64,000 nucleotides of DNA, from the NCBI GenBank assembly GCA_032173675.1, contig JAVKPL010000188.1:27501-91500 (forward strand). The letters run 5' to 3'. The stretch comes from Gastrolobium villosum. Lineage: Eukaryota; Streptophyta; Magnoliopsida; Fabales; Fabaceae. A program made the translations under genes and the position numbers. How positions within the stretch are numbered: the first letter of the stretch is position 1; each line of letters begins with the position of its first letter. The notes beneath the pieces are model-generated. The model was not told where the DNA came from and did not search any database. It saw only the letters and a program-made list of their open reading frames with translations. Of this stretch, positions 34,440 through 47,139 are shown in pieces.

Positions 34440-36480
34440 TAACGTGCAGAGTCCCAGAGAGTGCAGTGGCACACAGCGCGTGCTGTTACAATCTCCCCCC
34501 GGGAAAATGACAGAAAGTGGGAGGAAACGGCGGTGCAGAAGAGAAAACGGAGAGGGAAAATGAAAATTGGAAATTGGTAAGACTTAAGAAGGAAGGCACG
34601 TGGAGTGGACACGGCTTCATGCAAAGTCTTTTGAATGGGTGAATAGGAAAATGAAATCCATGGGGATTTATATATTATAGTATAAGGTTTGAGTAAAGCT
34701 AATACCAACATAGGGACAATTTTTTCACCTATGTACGTATGTTAATGGGGCCTCATATCTCCCCCACCAAATCTTACTCTCATCAACCTATCATTTTCTC
34801 TTTTTATTTTATTTAAACATTTTTTGTTGGTTGGTTTTTTTTTCCTTCTTTTTTCTTCACGTTACATAGCAAAGAGTTTTTTTCTTCAATAAAATAATAA
34901 CTAATATATATTCAAGACACAATTTTTTACTCATTGAAGAAATTCATAGTACTGGTGACCATGAAGAGTCCTATATGAATTATATTATATTTCATTTGTC
35001 AATGAATAATGCTATTGATCGAGAATATTTTATGAACTTTATTTCTCATATATTACATAAGAGAAGTTGTATCTCATACTCTTACTTTAATTTGTGTATT
35101 TTATATTTTTTTCCTTTTTTAAAAAATAAAATGGATCCCACCATTTGTTGTAAAAGAAAAAAAAAAGAAGATTTATCCTACGTGAGATAACAAAATAAAT
35201 CCATATTTAATATGTGAACAGTCTTTAACAACAATAAAAATGCCTTGTTTTTTTCCCTTTAGTCGGAATTCACTATACATATAAAACAACGTTACTGTAC
35301 TATGTTAAAATAAGAAATTTTCTTTACAAAAGAAAATTAAAAGGGCCATCTGTTTCTTAAATGTTATTGTAATAATTTTAAATCTAACTATAAATATTAA
35401 ATAGTAAGAGTGTAGTGATATAAATATGGTAAAGGAATTCTTGTTAACGTGAGCAACTTAATAATTTACAAGATGTTTAATTTATGATATTATTAGTATA
35501 TTTATTCTTAGTACTTTAGAAGTACCTAGAGGGGCAAACTAGTATTTTTATTATTTTATTATTTTTTATACATGTCAAAAAATAAATTTATAACTATAGT
35601 TGACAGTACGTGTACGTCTTTGAATCATCAACTAATATTAGAATTATCGTATTATGGGAGACTGGGCATACGAGTACGACTTTCCTAAAATAAACAACAT
35701 TTTATGTCTCCTATTTATCATTTTGCATCCTTCCTTGAAAACAGAGATGGCGACCCACAATACAATTAATGAAAAATAAAAATAAGTTAGGGTCATCTTC
35801 AAGTCAGAGCACACTTAGAGCGCCTATTCACACTGCTGAACGGTTGGTTTAAAATTAAAGTTACGACTTAGAAGAGTCAGATTTTGTATTTTTTATTTTT
35901 TTTTCAAATTAAACCTGTATAAGCATGTCAATCATAGAAATACAACAAATGAATTATACAGTGCAAGAAACTAGTAGAATTATATTACGAGCTTTAAAGT
36001 ATACAATTAATTTAAAAAAATATCAATGTGTGTTTAAACTCTCATCATTATTACCCTCATAATCCTTACTAGTTGCTTAGTCTTGGGATTAGAGGTGATA
36101 AAGTAGATAGTCCGGCTCACTCGAGTCTCTCATCATTAATCTGTAAAAAAAATTAGAGAGTCCACCCTTCTCCACTTTTAAGAATGGGTTAAAAAATACG
36201 GCGTATCCTATCCCGTTTGGCGGGCGGATTCGCCCGCCGATCCAAACCTTTTTTATACTAACCTACCCCACTCCACCTCTCCCCTTCCGGTCAAAAAACG
36301 AGTTTAGTCCACCCCATCTCATTTCGCGGGCAGGGCATGCCGACCCTACTTGCGATGGTGCTGAGGGTGAGAAATTCGCTACATACAGTTATAGAAGCCT
36401 GAATAGTAGACACCACTTGCATCCTAATAAAAGAAGCTATTATTACATCTACAATTTTGATTATTATTTTGTGTCAAAGC
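34440..36480. other. Upstream intergenic region of the kinase gene
   Basis: No gene supported. AT-rich with a CT/T-rich stretch at 34790-34870. At 36210-36245 there is a GC-rich imperfect palindrome (TTTGGCGGGCGGATTCGCC ...) within a degenerate hAT-like block at about 36090-36370. Confidence 0.35.
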
Positions 36481-36489
36481 ATATAGGTG

Positions 36490-36690
36490 GAACCAGTGGG
36501 AAATTTTTAATATGCTCCCGGACAACTATGGTCCTTTCACTCAAAAATTGACACCTATATTAATTTATTTATTTTTTCTTTTCTCTTTCCTCTCTCCTCG
36601 ATTTTTTCTCTCTATCTCTCACCTCAGTCTCACCCAATCTTTCATGGTCCCGGTCCACTATAACTTTGCTCGAACCAGTGGCCTCCGACG
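36490..36690. repeat. Interspersed repeat related to 13208-13706
   Basis: Shares TATGCTCC, a TGGTCCTTTCACTxAA stretch, a long CTCT-rich block and CACCTCAGTCTCACCCAATC with the repeat at 13208-13706. Termini not defined. Confidence 0.45.
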
Positions 36691-36699
36691 ATGAAGCAT

Positions 36700-38403
36700 A
36701 CTAGGAGCAATGAATGTCAATATCCACGTCATGACCTATGCCATGAGAACATCTTTGATATTCCGGTACTATTATAGCACCGAGTATTGCAATTTTATTA
36801 AAATCGCGTGTTAAATCATTGGATCGGTCGATTCTACATTTTTCCCTCTACAGCGAGTCAGATCATGTGTAGTATTGTTTCCTTCTTCAACTGAGTGAGA
36901 TCGCCATGCAAGAACGTGGAATTGGTGGGATCGTACACCCCCACGATTTTTGTGATTGAACTTAAAAATTTGGTAAGAGGGGAGGTGTCAGTAATCATCA
37001 GCAATTGTTGGAGATCCACAAAAAGAAAAATTACTTACTAGCAAACTTGAACCTTGGAAGAGAGAGGCACAAAAATGAAAGAGAGGTTTGAAGAGAGAAA
37101 ATATGATTTATCAATAAATAACAAAAATTGATAAAAATTAGCTGGATATATTTTAGTACAATTTGGATGGTTCCTTCGTAAATGCCATCGGTGTTTCAGA
37201 TGCCGTCTTCGCAAGTCCCTTTAGAATGCTTGAATCTGCCGCTATCATCTTACCCATTATTGTCACTGGGTCTTCTGTTTTCCCCCGATTCGGGTTTCAA
37301 CAGCTTCCCCTTTCATCGTTGATGTCTTTTCCCAGCCCTCGATGGAGAGGCCTTTAAACTTGTTTGTTCGGGTCGGGTGAGGTAAGCATGGTCATAATCA
37401 TCAATCATCTAGTTTCGACTCTATCAGGTTTTAGGATTTGTTCATGGGAAAAGTGTGTGTCATTTTAAAGGAAGTAAAGTTGTGTCATTTTAAGAGAGAG
37501 AAAGAGATAGATAAAGGAAGAGAAAGTTGATAAAAAAAAATAAAGATGTGGGTCCCACCTCTTTGTGAGAGTGAAAGGATATAAATTGTGTCATTTAAAA
37601 GGATAAACATTTTTCCCTTTGTTTATTGTGGGTTCCAATTACCTGTATATGGTTTTAGCGTTTTAGGTGGCGGTGGAGAGAATGGAAACGGAAATTTAAT
37701 CAATTTCTAGTGGTTGGACTCAAACTAGTCTATTGCTACTTTTTTCTTTCAATTTTTTATTTTTGATTCTTTTATTTAAATTAGATGGATATATTTTAGT
37801 ATGATTAATAAAAATTGAATGTTAAATATCTTTTATAATTTGAAATTTCTAGTTATATATATTTAAATAGACTTCTGTATCTTAAATAATGTCAATTTTA
37901 CGATCCGTGTAAATCATGTGATTTATAATTTTTTCACCCCCTTCCGATCTTAAATAAAACCTCGATTTTAATAATCTTGGAGTATTGGGTATAACTTCTG
38001 TCAGGGAATATATAGGCATATTTTTTTTCTCTCTTCTCGTAATGTCAGTATAAATATTATGTTTTTATTAGACGAATATAGAAACTACCGTAATATATTA
38101 TAAATTTTCCTATGCAATGAACCCGACCATTACATCCAGTCACGCCACCTCAACATAGGATGCTTTCACGAGCATGGTAATCAAAATCTCAATTAATCAT
38201 TGCGATTTTATGATTTTACAGAAAAAATTTATGAAAATGTTTTTGATAATATTTTAAGTACTTTTATGTTTTTATGATTTTTTTTATATTATGATTTTAT
38301 GTTTTATGATTTTTTATTTCCTTTCCTTTTTTTACGTAAAATCTCATTTTTAATTATTTTGTTCAAGAGTCTTCTCCATACTTTTTTCTCTCTTTCTCTC
38401 TCT

Positions 38404-38405
<2 letters not shown>
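36700..38405. other. Unassigned intergenic DNA
   Basis: No gene with support. A copy of the 13741-13943 repeat lies in inverse orientation at about 37440-37620 (GTGTCATTTTAA ... GGTGGGTCCCACCTCTTTGT-like). The remainder is AT-rich. Confidence 0.35.
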
Positions 38406-38444
<39 letters not shown>

Positions 38445-38693
38445 TTCGCTTTTTTACAGTCAATGTAGACAACGTCCATTACATTGAGTCCAAAACGACG
38501 TCGTTTTGAGGCTGAAATCAATGTATTTTTGTATTTATAATTTATTTCAGTGTTATAATAGTCTTTTTCATTATAATTTTTTAATTTTTCAACTCAAAAC
38601 GACGTCGTTTTGGGAGAGAATGTAGATAACTTATTTACATTCACTTTAGAAACATTAAAGCCTATATTTATATATATATATATATATATATAT
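38406..38693. mobile_element. (TA)n-flanked MITE with AAAACGACGTCGTTTTG
   Basis: (TA)n at 38406-38442 and 38669-38693 bracket an inverted-repeat element at about 38446-38660. The left TCAATGTAGACAAC and CCAAAACGACGTCGTTTTGA pair with the right TCAAAACGACGTCGTTTTGG and GTAGATAACTTATTTACATT. No coding capacity. Confidence 0.6.
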
Positions 38694-38698
38694 TCAAA

Positions 38699-40712
38699 TA
38701 AGAAGAGAAAAGAATAGGGAGGGAGGTGAGGGGGGTGGATCCCCTCTAGTGGCCTCTTCTGTAACAAGGCTATGATACGACATCAGGAGTGTTTCAAGGG
38801 GCAGGCTAGGTAGAAAAGAACGCTTCATGCTTGCATTAGTGGGATCGGTTGTTGCCTCAGCCATCAGAGATCTCATGCTTTGGAGAATCTTCTAAAGGAA
38901 TTATAGCATCAGCTTAATATCATCTACCTCAAAGAGGAGCTTACATGGTTTCAGAGGTCCCGTGTTAATTGGCTTATGTATAGGGACCGCAACTCGAAAT
39001 TCTTCCATGCATCAACGGTTACCAGTCGCAGAAGAAATTGCATGGATGCTATGAAGAATGATGATCGTGCTTGGGTAGGTGAGCCATCGAGTCTCATGTC
39101 CATGGTAGTGAATTTCTATAAGAACATGTACAAAGAAGAAGCTATTGTTCAGCCTATCTTCCCTATTAGAAATAGTTTCCCTCATCTTAGTCAAAGGGAC
39201 CTTGCGAAGGAAATCTGTGACATGGTGTTCTCAATGGGGCCTTACAAAGCTCCCAGAATTGATGGCCTACACAGTTTGTTCTTCCGATCCTAGTGGAACA
39301 TTATGGGAGATTCAGTGTGCTCTTTTATTCAAAATGTTTTTAATCATCCCCAATGTATTAAAGATGTTAACAGACTCTGCTTAGTCTGATCCCAAAAGTG
39401 GATGCTCCCCAATCCTTTAAGGATTTTTCGTCCAATTAGTTTGTGCAATGTTATCTAAAAAACAATGACTAAGCCTTTTGCTAATCGTTTGAAAATGCAA
39501 ATGACAAAACTTGTAATGCCGAATCAATGTAGCTTCATCAAAGGTCGGCAAGGAACTGACAATGTCATCACTACCCAGGAGTTGATCCATTCCATGAGAT
39601 ATAAGCATTGTGCCAAAGGGTGGATGGCCATCAAGATGGATCTAGAAAAGGCTTACGACAGGATCAGTTGGGGGTTTTCTTAGGGACACCCTTCAGGACA
39701 TGGGCTTTCCATCCCACATAATAATTTTATTATGTGGTGCACAACATCCTGTTCGATGAATGTATGTTCTTTGGAACGGGAAGACTACAAAGGAGTTTTA
39801 TCCTAGTAGAGTGTTAAGACAAGGGGACCCACTCTCTCCTTATCTTTTTGTTCTTTGCCAGGAGAGACTTGCGCACATTATCACCGCTGACATAGAGAAA
39901 AAAACTGGAAGCCTATTCACATAAAAAAAGAGCCCCCTCCCCCCCCCCCCCGATTTCCCATTTTTTCTTTGCATATGACCTTTTTCTATTTGCGGAGGCT
40001 TCCAATATCCAATATATGATGGATTTGTTTAGCACTTCTTCAAGGCAACGGTAAATCACGAAAAGACCAGAATCTTCTTTTCTCAGAATGTTAGCCATTC
40101 AAGAGCACCGATCTCAGCCGCCAGATGGGTTTTTCTATGACGTCTGATCTTGGACGTTACTTAGGTATTCCTTTATAGCTCAAACGGGTCGGCATAGCTA
40201 CTTTTAACTATATCCTTGATCGTTGGATTGTTGGATTTTGCAAGAATTTGGGCAGTGGAACAACGTTGAATGCTGAGCTCTAGGAAATTATAGTGGGGTT
40301 GGAGGTGGCTTGGAACAAAGGTTATATGGAAGTTTGGCTAGAAGGAGATTCTCAACTAGCGCAACAACTTATCTTGAAGGGTGCAACACTACCCACCATT
40401 CTTCTACGTTGATCTGGTGCATTAGGAAAATGCTTTCCAAAGATTGGTTTGCGTCTTTATTTCTCACATCCATCGTGAGGGAAATGGAGTGGTTGATTTG
40501 TTGGTGGCGTATGCGAGTAACTTCTCTTGGTCTATCCAGTTGCTAGATAATCCTCCTCCTAGGTGTATGCATCATTTGTTGAGTGACCATATGGGAACTC
40601 ATTGGCCTAGACTTTGTGCCAATCTGTCTTAGTTTGTTTATTTTGTTTTTATTTTTCCTTATTGTATAAAAAAATAACATCATTCTAAGACATATGTATA
40701 AAAAAAATCATT
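38699..40712 (+). pseudogene. Decayed, internally deleted L1-type LINE ORF2
   Basis: Plus-strand fragments in the usual order: pre-RT segment RVNWLMYRDRNSKFFHAST (GDRNTKFFH-type); GPYKAPRIDGLHSLFF; RT segments MPNQCSFIKGRQGTDNVITT and MDLEKAYDRISW; a RQGDPLSPYLFVLC segment; a degraded FAYD-type active site near 39970. A jump then leads to an RNase H remnant (GLEVAWNKGYMEVWLEGDSQ, about 40300-40360). The zinc-knuckle region is deleted. Many stops and frameshifts. A C-run of about 14 at 39939-39952 and A-rich 3' sequence at 40665-40710. Confidence 0.8.
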
Positions 40713-40719
40713 CTAAGAG

Positions 40720-41695
40720 ACACTATGAATTAATATCTTTCTTAATTCTAGCATAGTTAATGTTTAGCACTCCCTTATAATTAATGTTTAACGCTTCCCA
40801 ATTAGCATCCCCTAAGAACAAGACACAAGGAATCAAAACCTCCACTATTGTCTGCTAATCGGGACAAGCAACCAATAACTCCACTATTGTCCCTCATTTT
40901 ATGTGGCCTAGCTACTATGCACACTCTCATCACATTCTTATTAGCATTTTCCACCAAGTTCCTTGTGTAATCTGAAACACAAAACAATCCAAAACCAATT
41001 CTCAGCAAGGGATTATTCCCATGCAAATCCCTTGCTAACTAGCTTAGCTACATTATATTATGTAGTTAATCTCTAGTTATCTGCCCACTAAATTTTCTCT
41101 TATTTTCTTTCAAGTAGTGTGTAAATATATTTCACGTGTTATTCTAATTAGCTTAATGTATTAAATTTGAATTCTTTATTAACTCAGCTGAGATATTAAT
41201 TTAATGAATCATTAGTTTAACAATAGGCCACTGGTTAAATTACTTGAACTAAATTTATATAAAAATATGTAACAAATATAATGATAGAAGCATGCAATTG
41301 TGGCATACCAATTAATGTCACTTGCATTTTCTATTAGATGCTTGTTTTGCCACTCTTATTTTAGTTATTCTTCTCTCTATAAGCAGAAGTTTAACAATAC
41401 TTAATTTTCAAAAGCTTTTATTATAAAAAGAGCTTTTTTAAAATAAAAAATTTAAAAACTCCTAGGAGTTTTTTTAAGGTGTATATTAGCTTTTTGGATT
41501 TCTTATATTTATTTTATAGATTTACCATTATTTTAAACTTACATTTATACATTTTATCATTTACCTAAATAATAAATCATTTCATCTCTAGTCCTTCAAG
41601 AGCTTGAGAATAACTACATAATTATTAAACAAATGTTTAGCTTAAAGAAAATTAACTTAAAAAAAGATATAACATACATGCTCTATAATGCTGGA
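40720..41695. other. Unassigned AT-rich DNA
   Basis: No gene, TIR pair or RNA gene recognised between the LINE remnant and the CACTA element. Confidence 0.35.
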
Positions 41696-42447
41696 GTACA
41701 CTACAAGAAAAAGATTGATTAGCCACATTTAAAAACGTGGCTAAATTTAACAAAACATGTGGCTAAACCAAACTACCACACTTTTGCCAAATGTGGCTAA
41801 TCTTGGCGTGGCATTTATTTGGCCACATTTCTTTCCTCACTTTGCTACTGTTGTCATGAGTGTGGTAGCATTATATTTGCCACAATTTTTTTTATATTAG
41901 CCACATTAAAAATGTGGCTAATTTGTAGAGAGAAAATAAAAAAAATACATTTTTTTTTATAATATTACTCTACCCAAATTTTAATTTTTTTTTTGGCTGT
42001 AAATTAAAAAAAGCAATAAAACAATTGAAGGCACTTAACACAGAGCATGATTTAGTTTCTATCCTGAAACTATCTAGCTTACAAGGAAACAAAATAAAGC
42101 CCCGTGAGAAAAAATTAGCATCAACTCGATAAATTCTCTCTAACACATTTGCATGCACACACATATTCTCACCGAGACAAACTAGTTTATTAACACAAGA
42201 AAACAAAAATAAAATTGGGAATCTATGTCTGGAACCATAGACAGACATAAAAAAATAAACTAAAGAATATTTTAAGTAAAAGGGTTTGAACTTTAAACAA
42301 AAATAAAACTCAAGAAAGTCAATTATTTGATATTACCCTGTTAGATCAACAACACAAAATAGCCAATTATACTATTTTCCTTACATTGCTTGCACGATAA
42401 TAATAATAATAATATTACATCTTTTAACATCACTTAGAATTTCAAAC

Positions 42448-42685
42448 TCACAACATGTTTATGGAAGCTGCTATAGTGTAAACAACAGAAACTCCAAAAA
42501 GGTTAAGGTACTGAACCAACCCACAAATCTTGACCTTAACGCCGCCTGCACAATACAAAGCAACCAAATTCTTCTTTTGCCAAAAAAGAATTTGCTTTGA
42601 TTGAGATGTTATGCAGCATACCAAGGTTTGAACAGCATCCATGTGAGTCTAGTTTCTCTTGCTAGTGACTTGGTCACCAGAACGG
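42448..42685 (-). pseudogene. Captured amino-acid permease (AAP family) fragment
   Basis: Minus strand. A first piece, DQVTSKRN then THMDAVQTL (about 42685-42619), contains one in-frame TAG. It is followed by an intron-like stretch (GTATGC ... GTGCAG) and then GVKVKICGLVQYLNLFGV and YTIAASINML (about 42547-42448). This is the conserved loop and transmembrane segment of plant AAP H+/amino-acid symporters (family form YTYMDAV, then GGVKVKICGLVQYLNLFG, then YTIAAS). A few bases are missing near the junction, which shifts the frame. Only about 50 codons of a protein near 480 aa; not functional. Confidence 0.85.
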
Positions 42686-43556
42686 GAACAAACACATAAA
42701 AGAGTTCCAAACCATTTATGTGGTCATACTGCCAAGCAAACAGAACAGACATCAATCTAAAAAAATAATCAACAAGAAAAAAAGAGAAACAATTTAGAAT
42801 TGGAACAAGAAAACAAAATTCAAAAGTGCAGCCACTAAAAAGGTAAATAAACATGTGCATGATTTTGCACATACACAAACATATATAAATTACCATATGG
42901 ATAAAGCATCGATGACAATCTCTGTTTTCAGAAGATTTTTTGTCATCAATATCAGAATTCTATAATACCAGTTATCCAAGCTATAAATGCAAAAATTATA
43001 AATACTATGAAAAAATGCTGAGAAAGACAGAACATACATATCTAATGAGAACAAAGAGAGAGAGAGAGCAAGAGAGCAACAGAGCAAGAACTTAAATTAG
43101 CTAACGAGAATAGAATGTGTTCATGGTTGCAAATTGAAATTTAAGCCCCAAATGCAAACAAATTAGGGTTCCAAAATAGGCACAAAGTTTCACCACAATG
43201 AGTTAGAACCATGTGAACATTGATACCATGAGATCTAATAACTTCGATTTAGCTTCAATCATAAGTTCCAGAAATTCCCGCTCACTCTCCTTCTCAAGAA
43301 TCACAAATATTTAAGATTTAACAAAAAAAAAAAGAGTAGCAAAAACAAAAAACTAGAAGTAGAAAATCCAGATCTAGAAGAATGAAACCAAGAGGATCAA
43401 AATAAAAAATGGAACAATAGCACAAAGCTCTACAAAAGATGGAGGAACGAGGAAGAAGAAGAAAATAAGGACAGAGGAAAAAGAGCGATAAGGGATTTTT
43501 CTTACTTACAAAATGATATCCAATGTAAAAATAAAAATAAAAAAAATAGTTCTTAC

Positions 43557-43885
43557 CTCCTTAAATCTAATGATATTGGAATGGTCCAGGGACCTATGAT
43601 TTATAATCTCCCTTTGAACATGCACATCAATCTTCAAAATCCAATTATGTTACAATTTCCTAAAGACAAAGACAATAACTAACCTAAGGACAATCCAAAT
43701 AGATAACAAATTAACAATTAGAGAAAATATGCATAGGCAGAGAAATTGAGTTTAAAAATAAAAAAATACAACATTTGGGCCTCTCTCAATGATCTGACAG
43801 CATAGAGCTTACCACTCCATTTCTCCCTTACCAACTTTGCTACCCCAAAGTTCCTTGACCCAATATCTTTAATTATGACAGGTTC
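43557..43885 (-). pseudogene. Captured SnRK2 kinase fragment (first two exons)
   Basis: Minus strand. Piece 1 (about 43885-43770) reads PVIIKDIGSRNFGVAKLVRE then KWSGKLYAVRSLREA. Piece 2 (about 43634-43557) reads KIDVHVQREIINHRSLDH then SNIIRFKE and ends at a GTAAG donor. These correspond to the SnRK2 glycine-rich loop and the following helix-C exon. Two key positions are altered: the second loop Gly is Arg (GSRNFG for GSGNFG), and the catalytic Lys of AVK reads Arg (AVR). Everything downstream is absent, so it cannot be an active kinase. Confidence 0.88.
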
Positions 43886-44061
43886 CTTCTTAAAAATCAA
43901 ATAAAAAATGTTCATTCGCACTCAAGTATCTCCACCATCATATAGAGGGATACGTTGTCCATAGAGATATAAAGGTACTTAATTAAAAAAATGCACTTAA
44001 GTATAAAATAATGTTTTCAGTAAGCATTATGGTAATGCCTCATACTGATTTCAATTGTTAG

Positions 44062-44559
44062 CTTACGAACATCCTCTTGACTGAGAAATACCAAGCAAAA
44101 CTGTCTGATTTTGGACTGGCAAAGATGATGGGGATGGAAGAGAGCAAGCTTTTTACTGATGTTAGAGGAACCATAGGCTACATGGATCCAGAATACATAA
44201 GTAATGCCAAGCTAACCTCTGCCAGTGATGTATACAGTTTTGGCATTGTTGCTTTGCAAATCCTGTCAGGACAGAAAGTCATAGAATTGGATCTTGATGC
44301 CAGAGATCAGCCCACTAGGAAGGTACTTCCTGGACAGTTCAGAAATTAAAAAGGACAATAAATAATGCATGAATATACCTGCATTCAACTCAAAAGTGCA
44401 ATGTTTTCAAATGATTTTTGTAGGCAAGAGATGTGAGTCCTCATTAGTGCTTATCAAACTGACAGTAGTTTTATGTTTCTGCAGAAGGCAAAACAGGAAG
44501 AGTCTTCATCAACAACAACCAACTCCAGTTCTAAGTCCTCCAAATTGACTCCTCATTGA
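44062..44559 (+). pseudogene. Captured receptor-like kinase fragment
   Basis: Plus strand. An 87-codon open exon (44062-44322), preceded by an acceptor TTGTTAG and followed by GTACTT, encodes LTNILLTEKYQAKLSDFGLA ... VRGTIGYMDPEY ... ASDVYSFGIVALQILSGQKV: activation loop to helix F of a plant receptor-like kinase. A short exon-like piece ARDVSPH* (44424-44447) continues the family's TRKARDVS motif, then stops. A Ser-rich C-terminal-like exon follows at 44485-44559. The G-loop, ATP-binding lysine, HRD part and extracellular region are missing. Confidence 0.85.
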
Positions 44560-46302
44560 CATAAAAAGATACTGCGCTGGCTGTCATACACGTATGTGTG
44601 ATCAAACTTGAAAATCTATGCTAATTTGGAGTTTGAAGATTAAGATGTATATTACGCATAATACTATTTTCAGCATACAACTATTACGAATGGACAAACA
44701 AAAAAGTTTGGTGTACATAGAAATATTTCCCTTGACCCTTATGGCTCTCTCTCGGTTGTAGATATTTAAATGCTCCAAGTAAAGGTGCTCTGGCGAACTG
44801 CGGGTCCAAAAAATCAAAATATTGTTATATGAATAATATAATTTACTTCTTATTTTACAGTTTTTAAATTCGAATTCTCTAAAATTTTAAAAAGGAACCT
44901 TTTTCTCTCCTTGTTTTTCAATTTTCATTTTACCTCATTTGGATAGATAGATAGAGGCTTTATCAGTATATCACTGGAGCATGTAGTTGATGACGATTAA
45001 AGAGGAAAAAAAGGAGGGGAAAAGATGTTATATGAGTATTCTGGATCTAGATCATTAATTTAATATCATAATCTGTCTAAAAGCAATGTAGTTTATACCA
45101 GCTTCCTGTTAGGAGGATGGTTAAATTGACATGTTGCTCCAAATCTACAAACACCAGTTCTGATATAATATGAATAATCTGGTTCTCCAGGATGCTCGGG
45201 TTAGTCCTGATTCCATTGTTTCACTTGACCTCAAGTTCATTTGCCACATTGCATCTAAAATAACATGATATGAACAAGTCAGTTTCTCAATAGAGACATC
45301 ATCTTAATCACAATACAACAAAACTCTCTATTTAGAAAGTTTTTAACACAATTACTTACTTGGACTCAAACTCGAGACTACTTATTAACTAGGATTAACC
45401 CGTACCAATTGATCCATTGTAGTAAATGAAATGGTGTTTAATATCCCATTATTTTAAGAATTTTCAAACATGGATAACAAATAAAACTCAAATCTGATAA
45501 GGTTTTTTAATTGTTCTGATGTTTCTGATTAATTTTCTACCTCAAAGCTCCAAACCTCTAAATTTGAATATGAAGGAATTGTTGTAAGAAGAAATTGGAA
45601 ACAAGGCCTTCCAAGAACAGTGAACTTTTATCATCATCCAAGCATCCATGTTCCCTATACATTACGTGATACAAGTAACTTATCTAATAATAAAAAAATG
45701 GTTTCAATAAGTCTAGTGGTGCAATGGGTATGAAAGAGGTTGCTGGTGTGTACAAGATGTTGCCACCTCTGTTTAAGACTGCCCACGAGCAAACGGGTAT
45801 GCTGCCACCTTCTTGGATGTTAATGAACGAGGCATGGGCTTAGGGACTGTGGTGTGTAACACATAGCTTGTCAATCAAAATATTCTGTATATCATATACA
45901 TAATTTAAATTAAAAATTCACGATTATAAAAGTAAAATTGATGGATTGAGTAGCAATTATGAACATTTTATAAAAGGGTCAAATATTAACAACGCAACTT
46001 TTTTAGTTTTAAACAAAATTATAGTGCTTCACGCTGAGGTAAGGTAATTCAAACCATATCAGAGAACTAATGCAAGCTTATGAAAGTCACTTCCCTCAAC
46101 AACAAAAAGATCCAGTCATTTCAGAGCTAGAAAAACAGGAAGCCTAATCATGGCCTAGGAAAATCAACAAAGAAAATAAGCTTAAATTAAAAGCACAGGT
46201 ATCGATTTACCGAGTGGAGATCCGAATATCACGCGCTAGATCTAAAATCGAGGTTTCATCAGAATCACGATCGAGAGATCGAATTCAAACGCCAGCGCCA
46301 GA

Positions 46303-46571
46303 TCAATAACGGTAGAGCTTGCCAAACACGTGGAGAGCGGTGACGAACCTAATGAAGCAGAGGCTCATCAAGAGCACCACTGTCGGCGAGATCTTCAGGC
46401 CGGGAGCGTCAACAGTGTAGAATCGCAACATGTTGCTTCCGGCGCCTGATCTGCCTCTGACTCCACCGAAAATGTTATCTGACTCCACCGAAAATGTTTC
46501 CACCACCATCGAGACGGCGATGGCACATGCCTGTGGCGGCAACAGCGGAGCCGCGAGGAGCCATAACCCAT
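46303..46571 (-). pseudogene. Captured Sec61 beta (ER translocon subunit) fragment
   Basis: Minus-strand frame ending TGA encodes GRSGAGSNMLRFYTVDAPG, LKISPTVVLLMSLCFIRFVT, ALHVFGKLYRY*. This matches the conserved C-terminal half of plant Sec61 beta (MLQFYTDDAPGLKISP, a single transmembrane helix, HVxGKLY). The start ATG (46569-46571) is in another frame. A 23-bp tandem duplication around ACATTTTCGGTGGAGTCAGA (about 46462-46508) disrupts the N-terminal half. By family knowledge the parent is a tail-anchored ER membrane protein. This copy appears broken but has the longest nearly intact domain in the CACTA element. Confidence 0.85.
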
Positions 46572-47139
46572 GATTGCGTGTTGGTGGTGGAAGTTGCAGA
46601 CTGAGATTGAGAGGGCCCTCTCACCGCTGTCATCATCGCTCACCTCCCACTGGGATCAGATGTGGGTGTTGAATTGCAATGGATTGGACAAACAAAAATA
46701 AGAAAGAATGGAAAAATGAGGGATTAGGTTTAGGGATTAACAAAAATAAGGAAAAAAAACTAGGGATTAGGTGCAATGAGATAAAAATAACACTCGTTGT
46801 TTTGCCACATTCTATTATTGCGTAGCTTATTTAACGTTTTCTTAATATTAACTACATTTTATAAAAATGTAGTTATTTTAATGTCCTTAAGTAGCGTATT
46901 TTTTGTAGTGGTAGTACCCCATTGACTAAATAGAACAAAAGATTGAACATAGGATTATGAGAAAAACTAATTCTTTTTTCTAAATTTTATTAAATCAAAT
47001 CATAGTAGGGTTTTCTATACCTAAATAGACAGATCAAAATAGAATGAAAATAAACCTAAAAAGCCCAAACTATAGAATAAACCTAAAAAGTTCAAAATGA
47101 CACACGTAAGCACACATGGATATTTCTAAGTCAATCTTA

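Larger units (their letters stand above)
41699..46910. mobile_element. Non-autonomous CACTA element carrying four host-gene fragments
   Basis: Left terminus CACTACAAGAAAA (41699), right terminus TTTTTTGTAGTG (ending 46910), with the trinucleotide GTA on both sides (41696-41698 and 46911-46913), the CACTA target-site length. The left subterminal DNA has repeated AGCCACATTT / AAATGTGGCTAA motifs, also seen weakly near the right end (GCCACATTCT, AATGTAG). No transposase or TNPD-like frame is seen. Inside are recognisable pieces of an amino-acid permease (-), a SnRK2 kinase (-), a receptor-like kinase (+) and Sec61 beta (-). At least three retain splice sites, so they were picked up as genomic DNA, not through mRNA. 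Confidence 0.88.

Noticed and set aside
34155..34711. Minus-strand frames of 63 and 90 codons
   Set aside because: They lie in the kinase promoter and 5' UTR, without domain support.
43557..44559. A possible working kinase gene assembled from the two kinase segments
   Set aside because: They are on opposite strands, belong to different kinase families, and lack essential parts; captured fragments.
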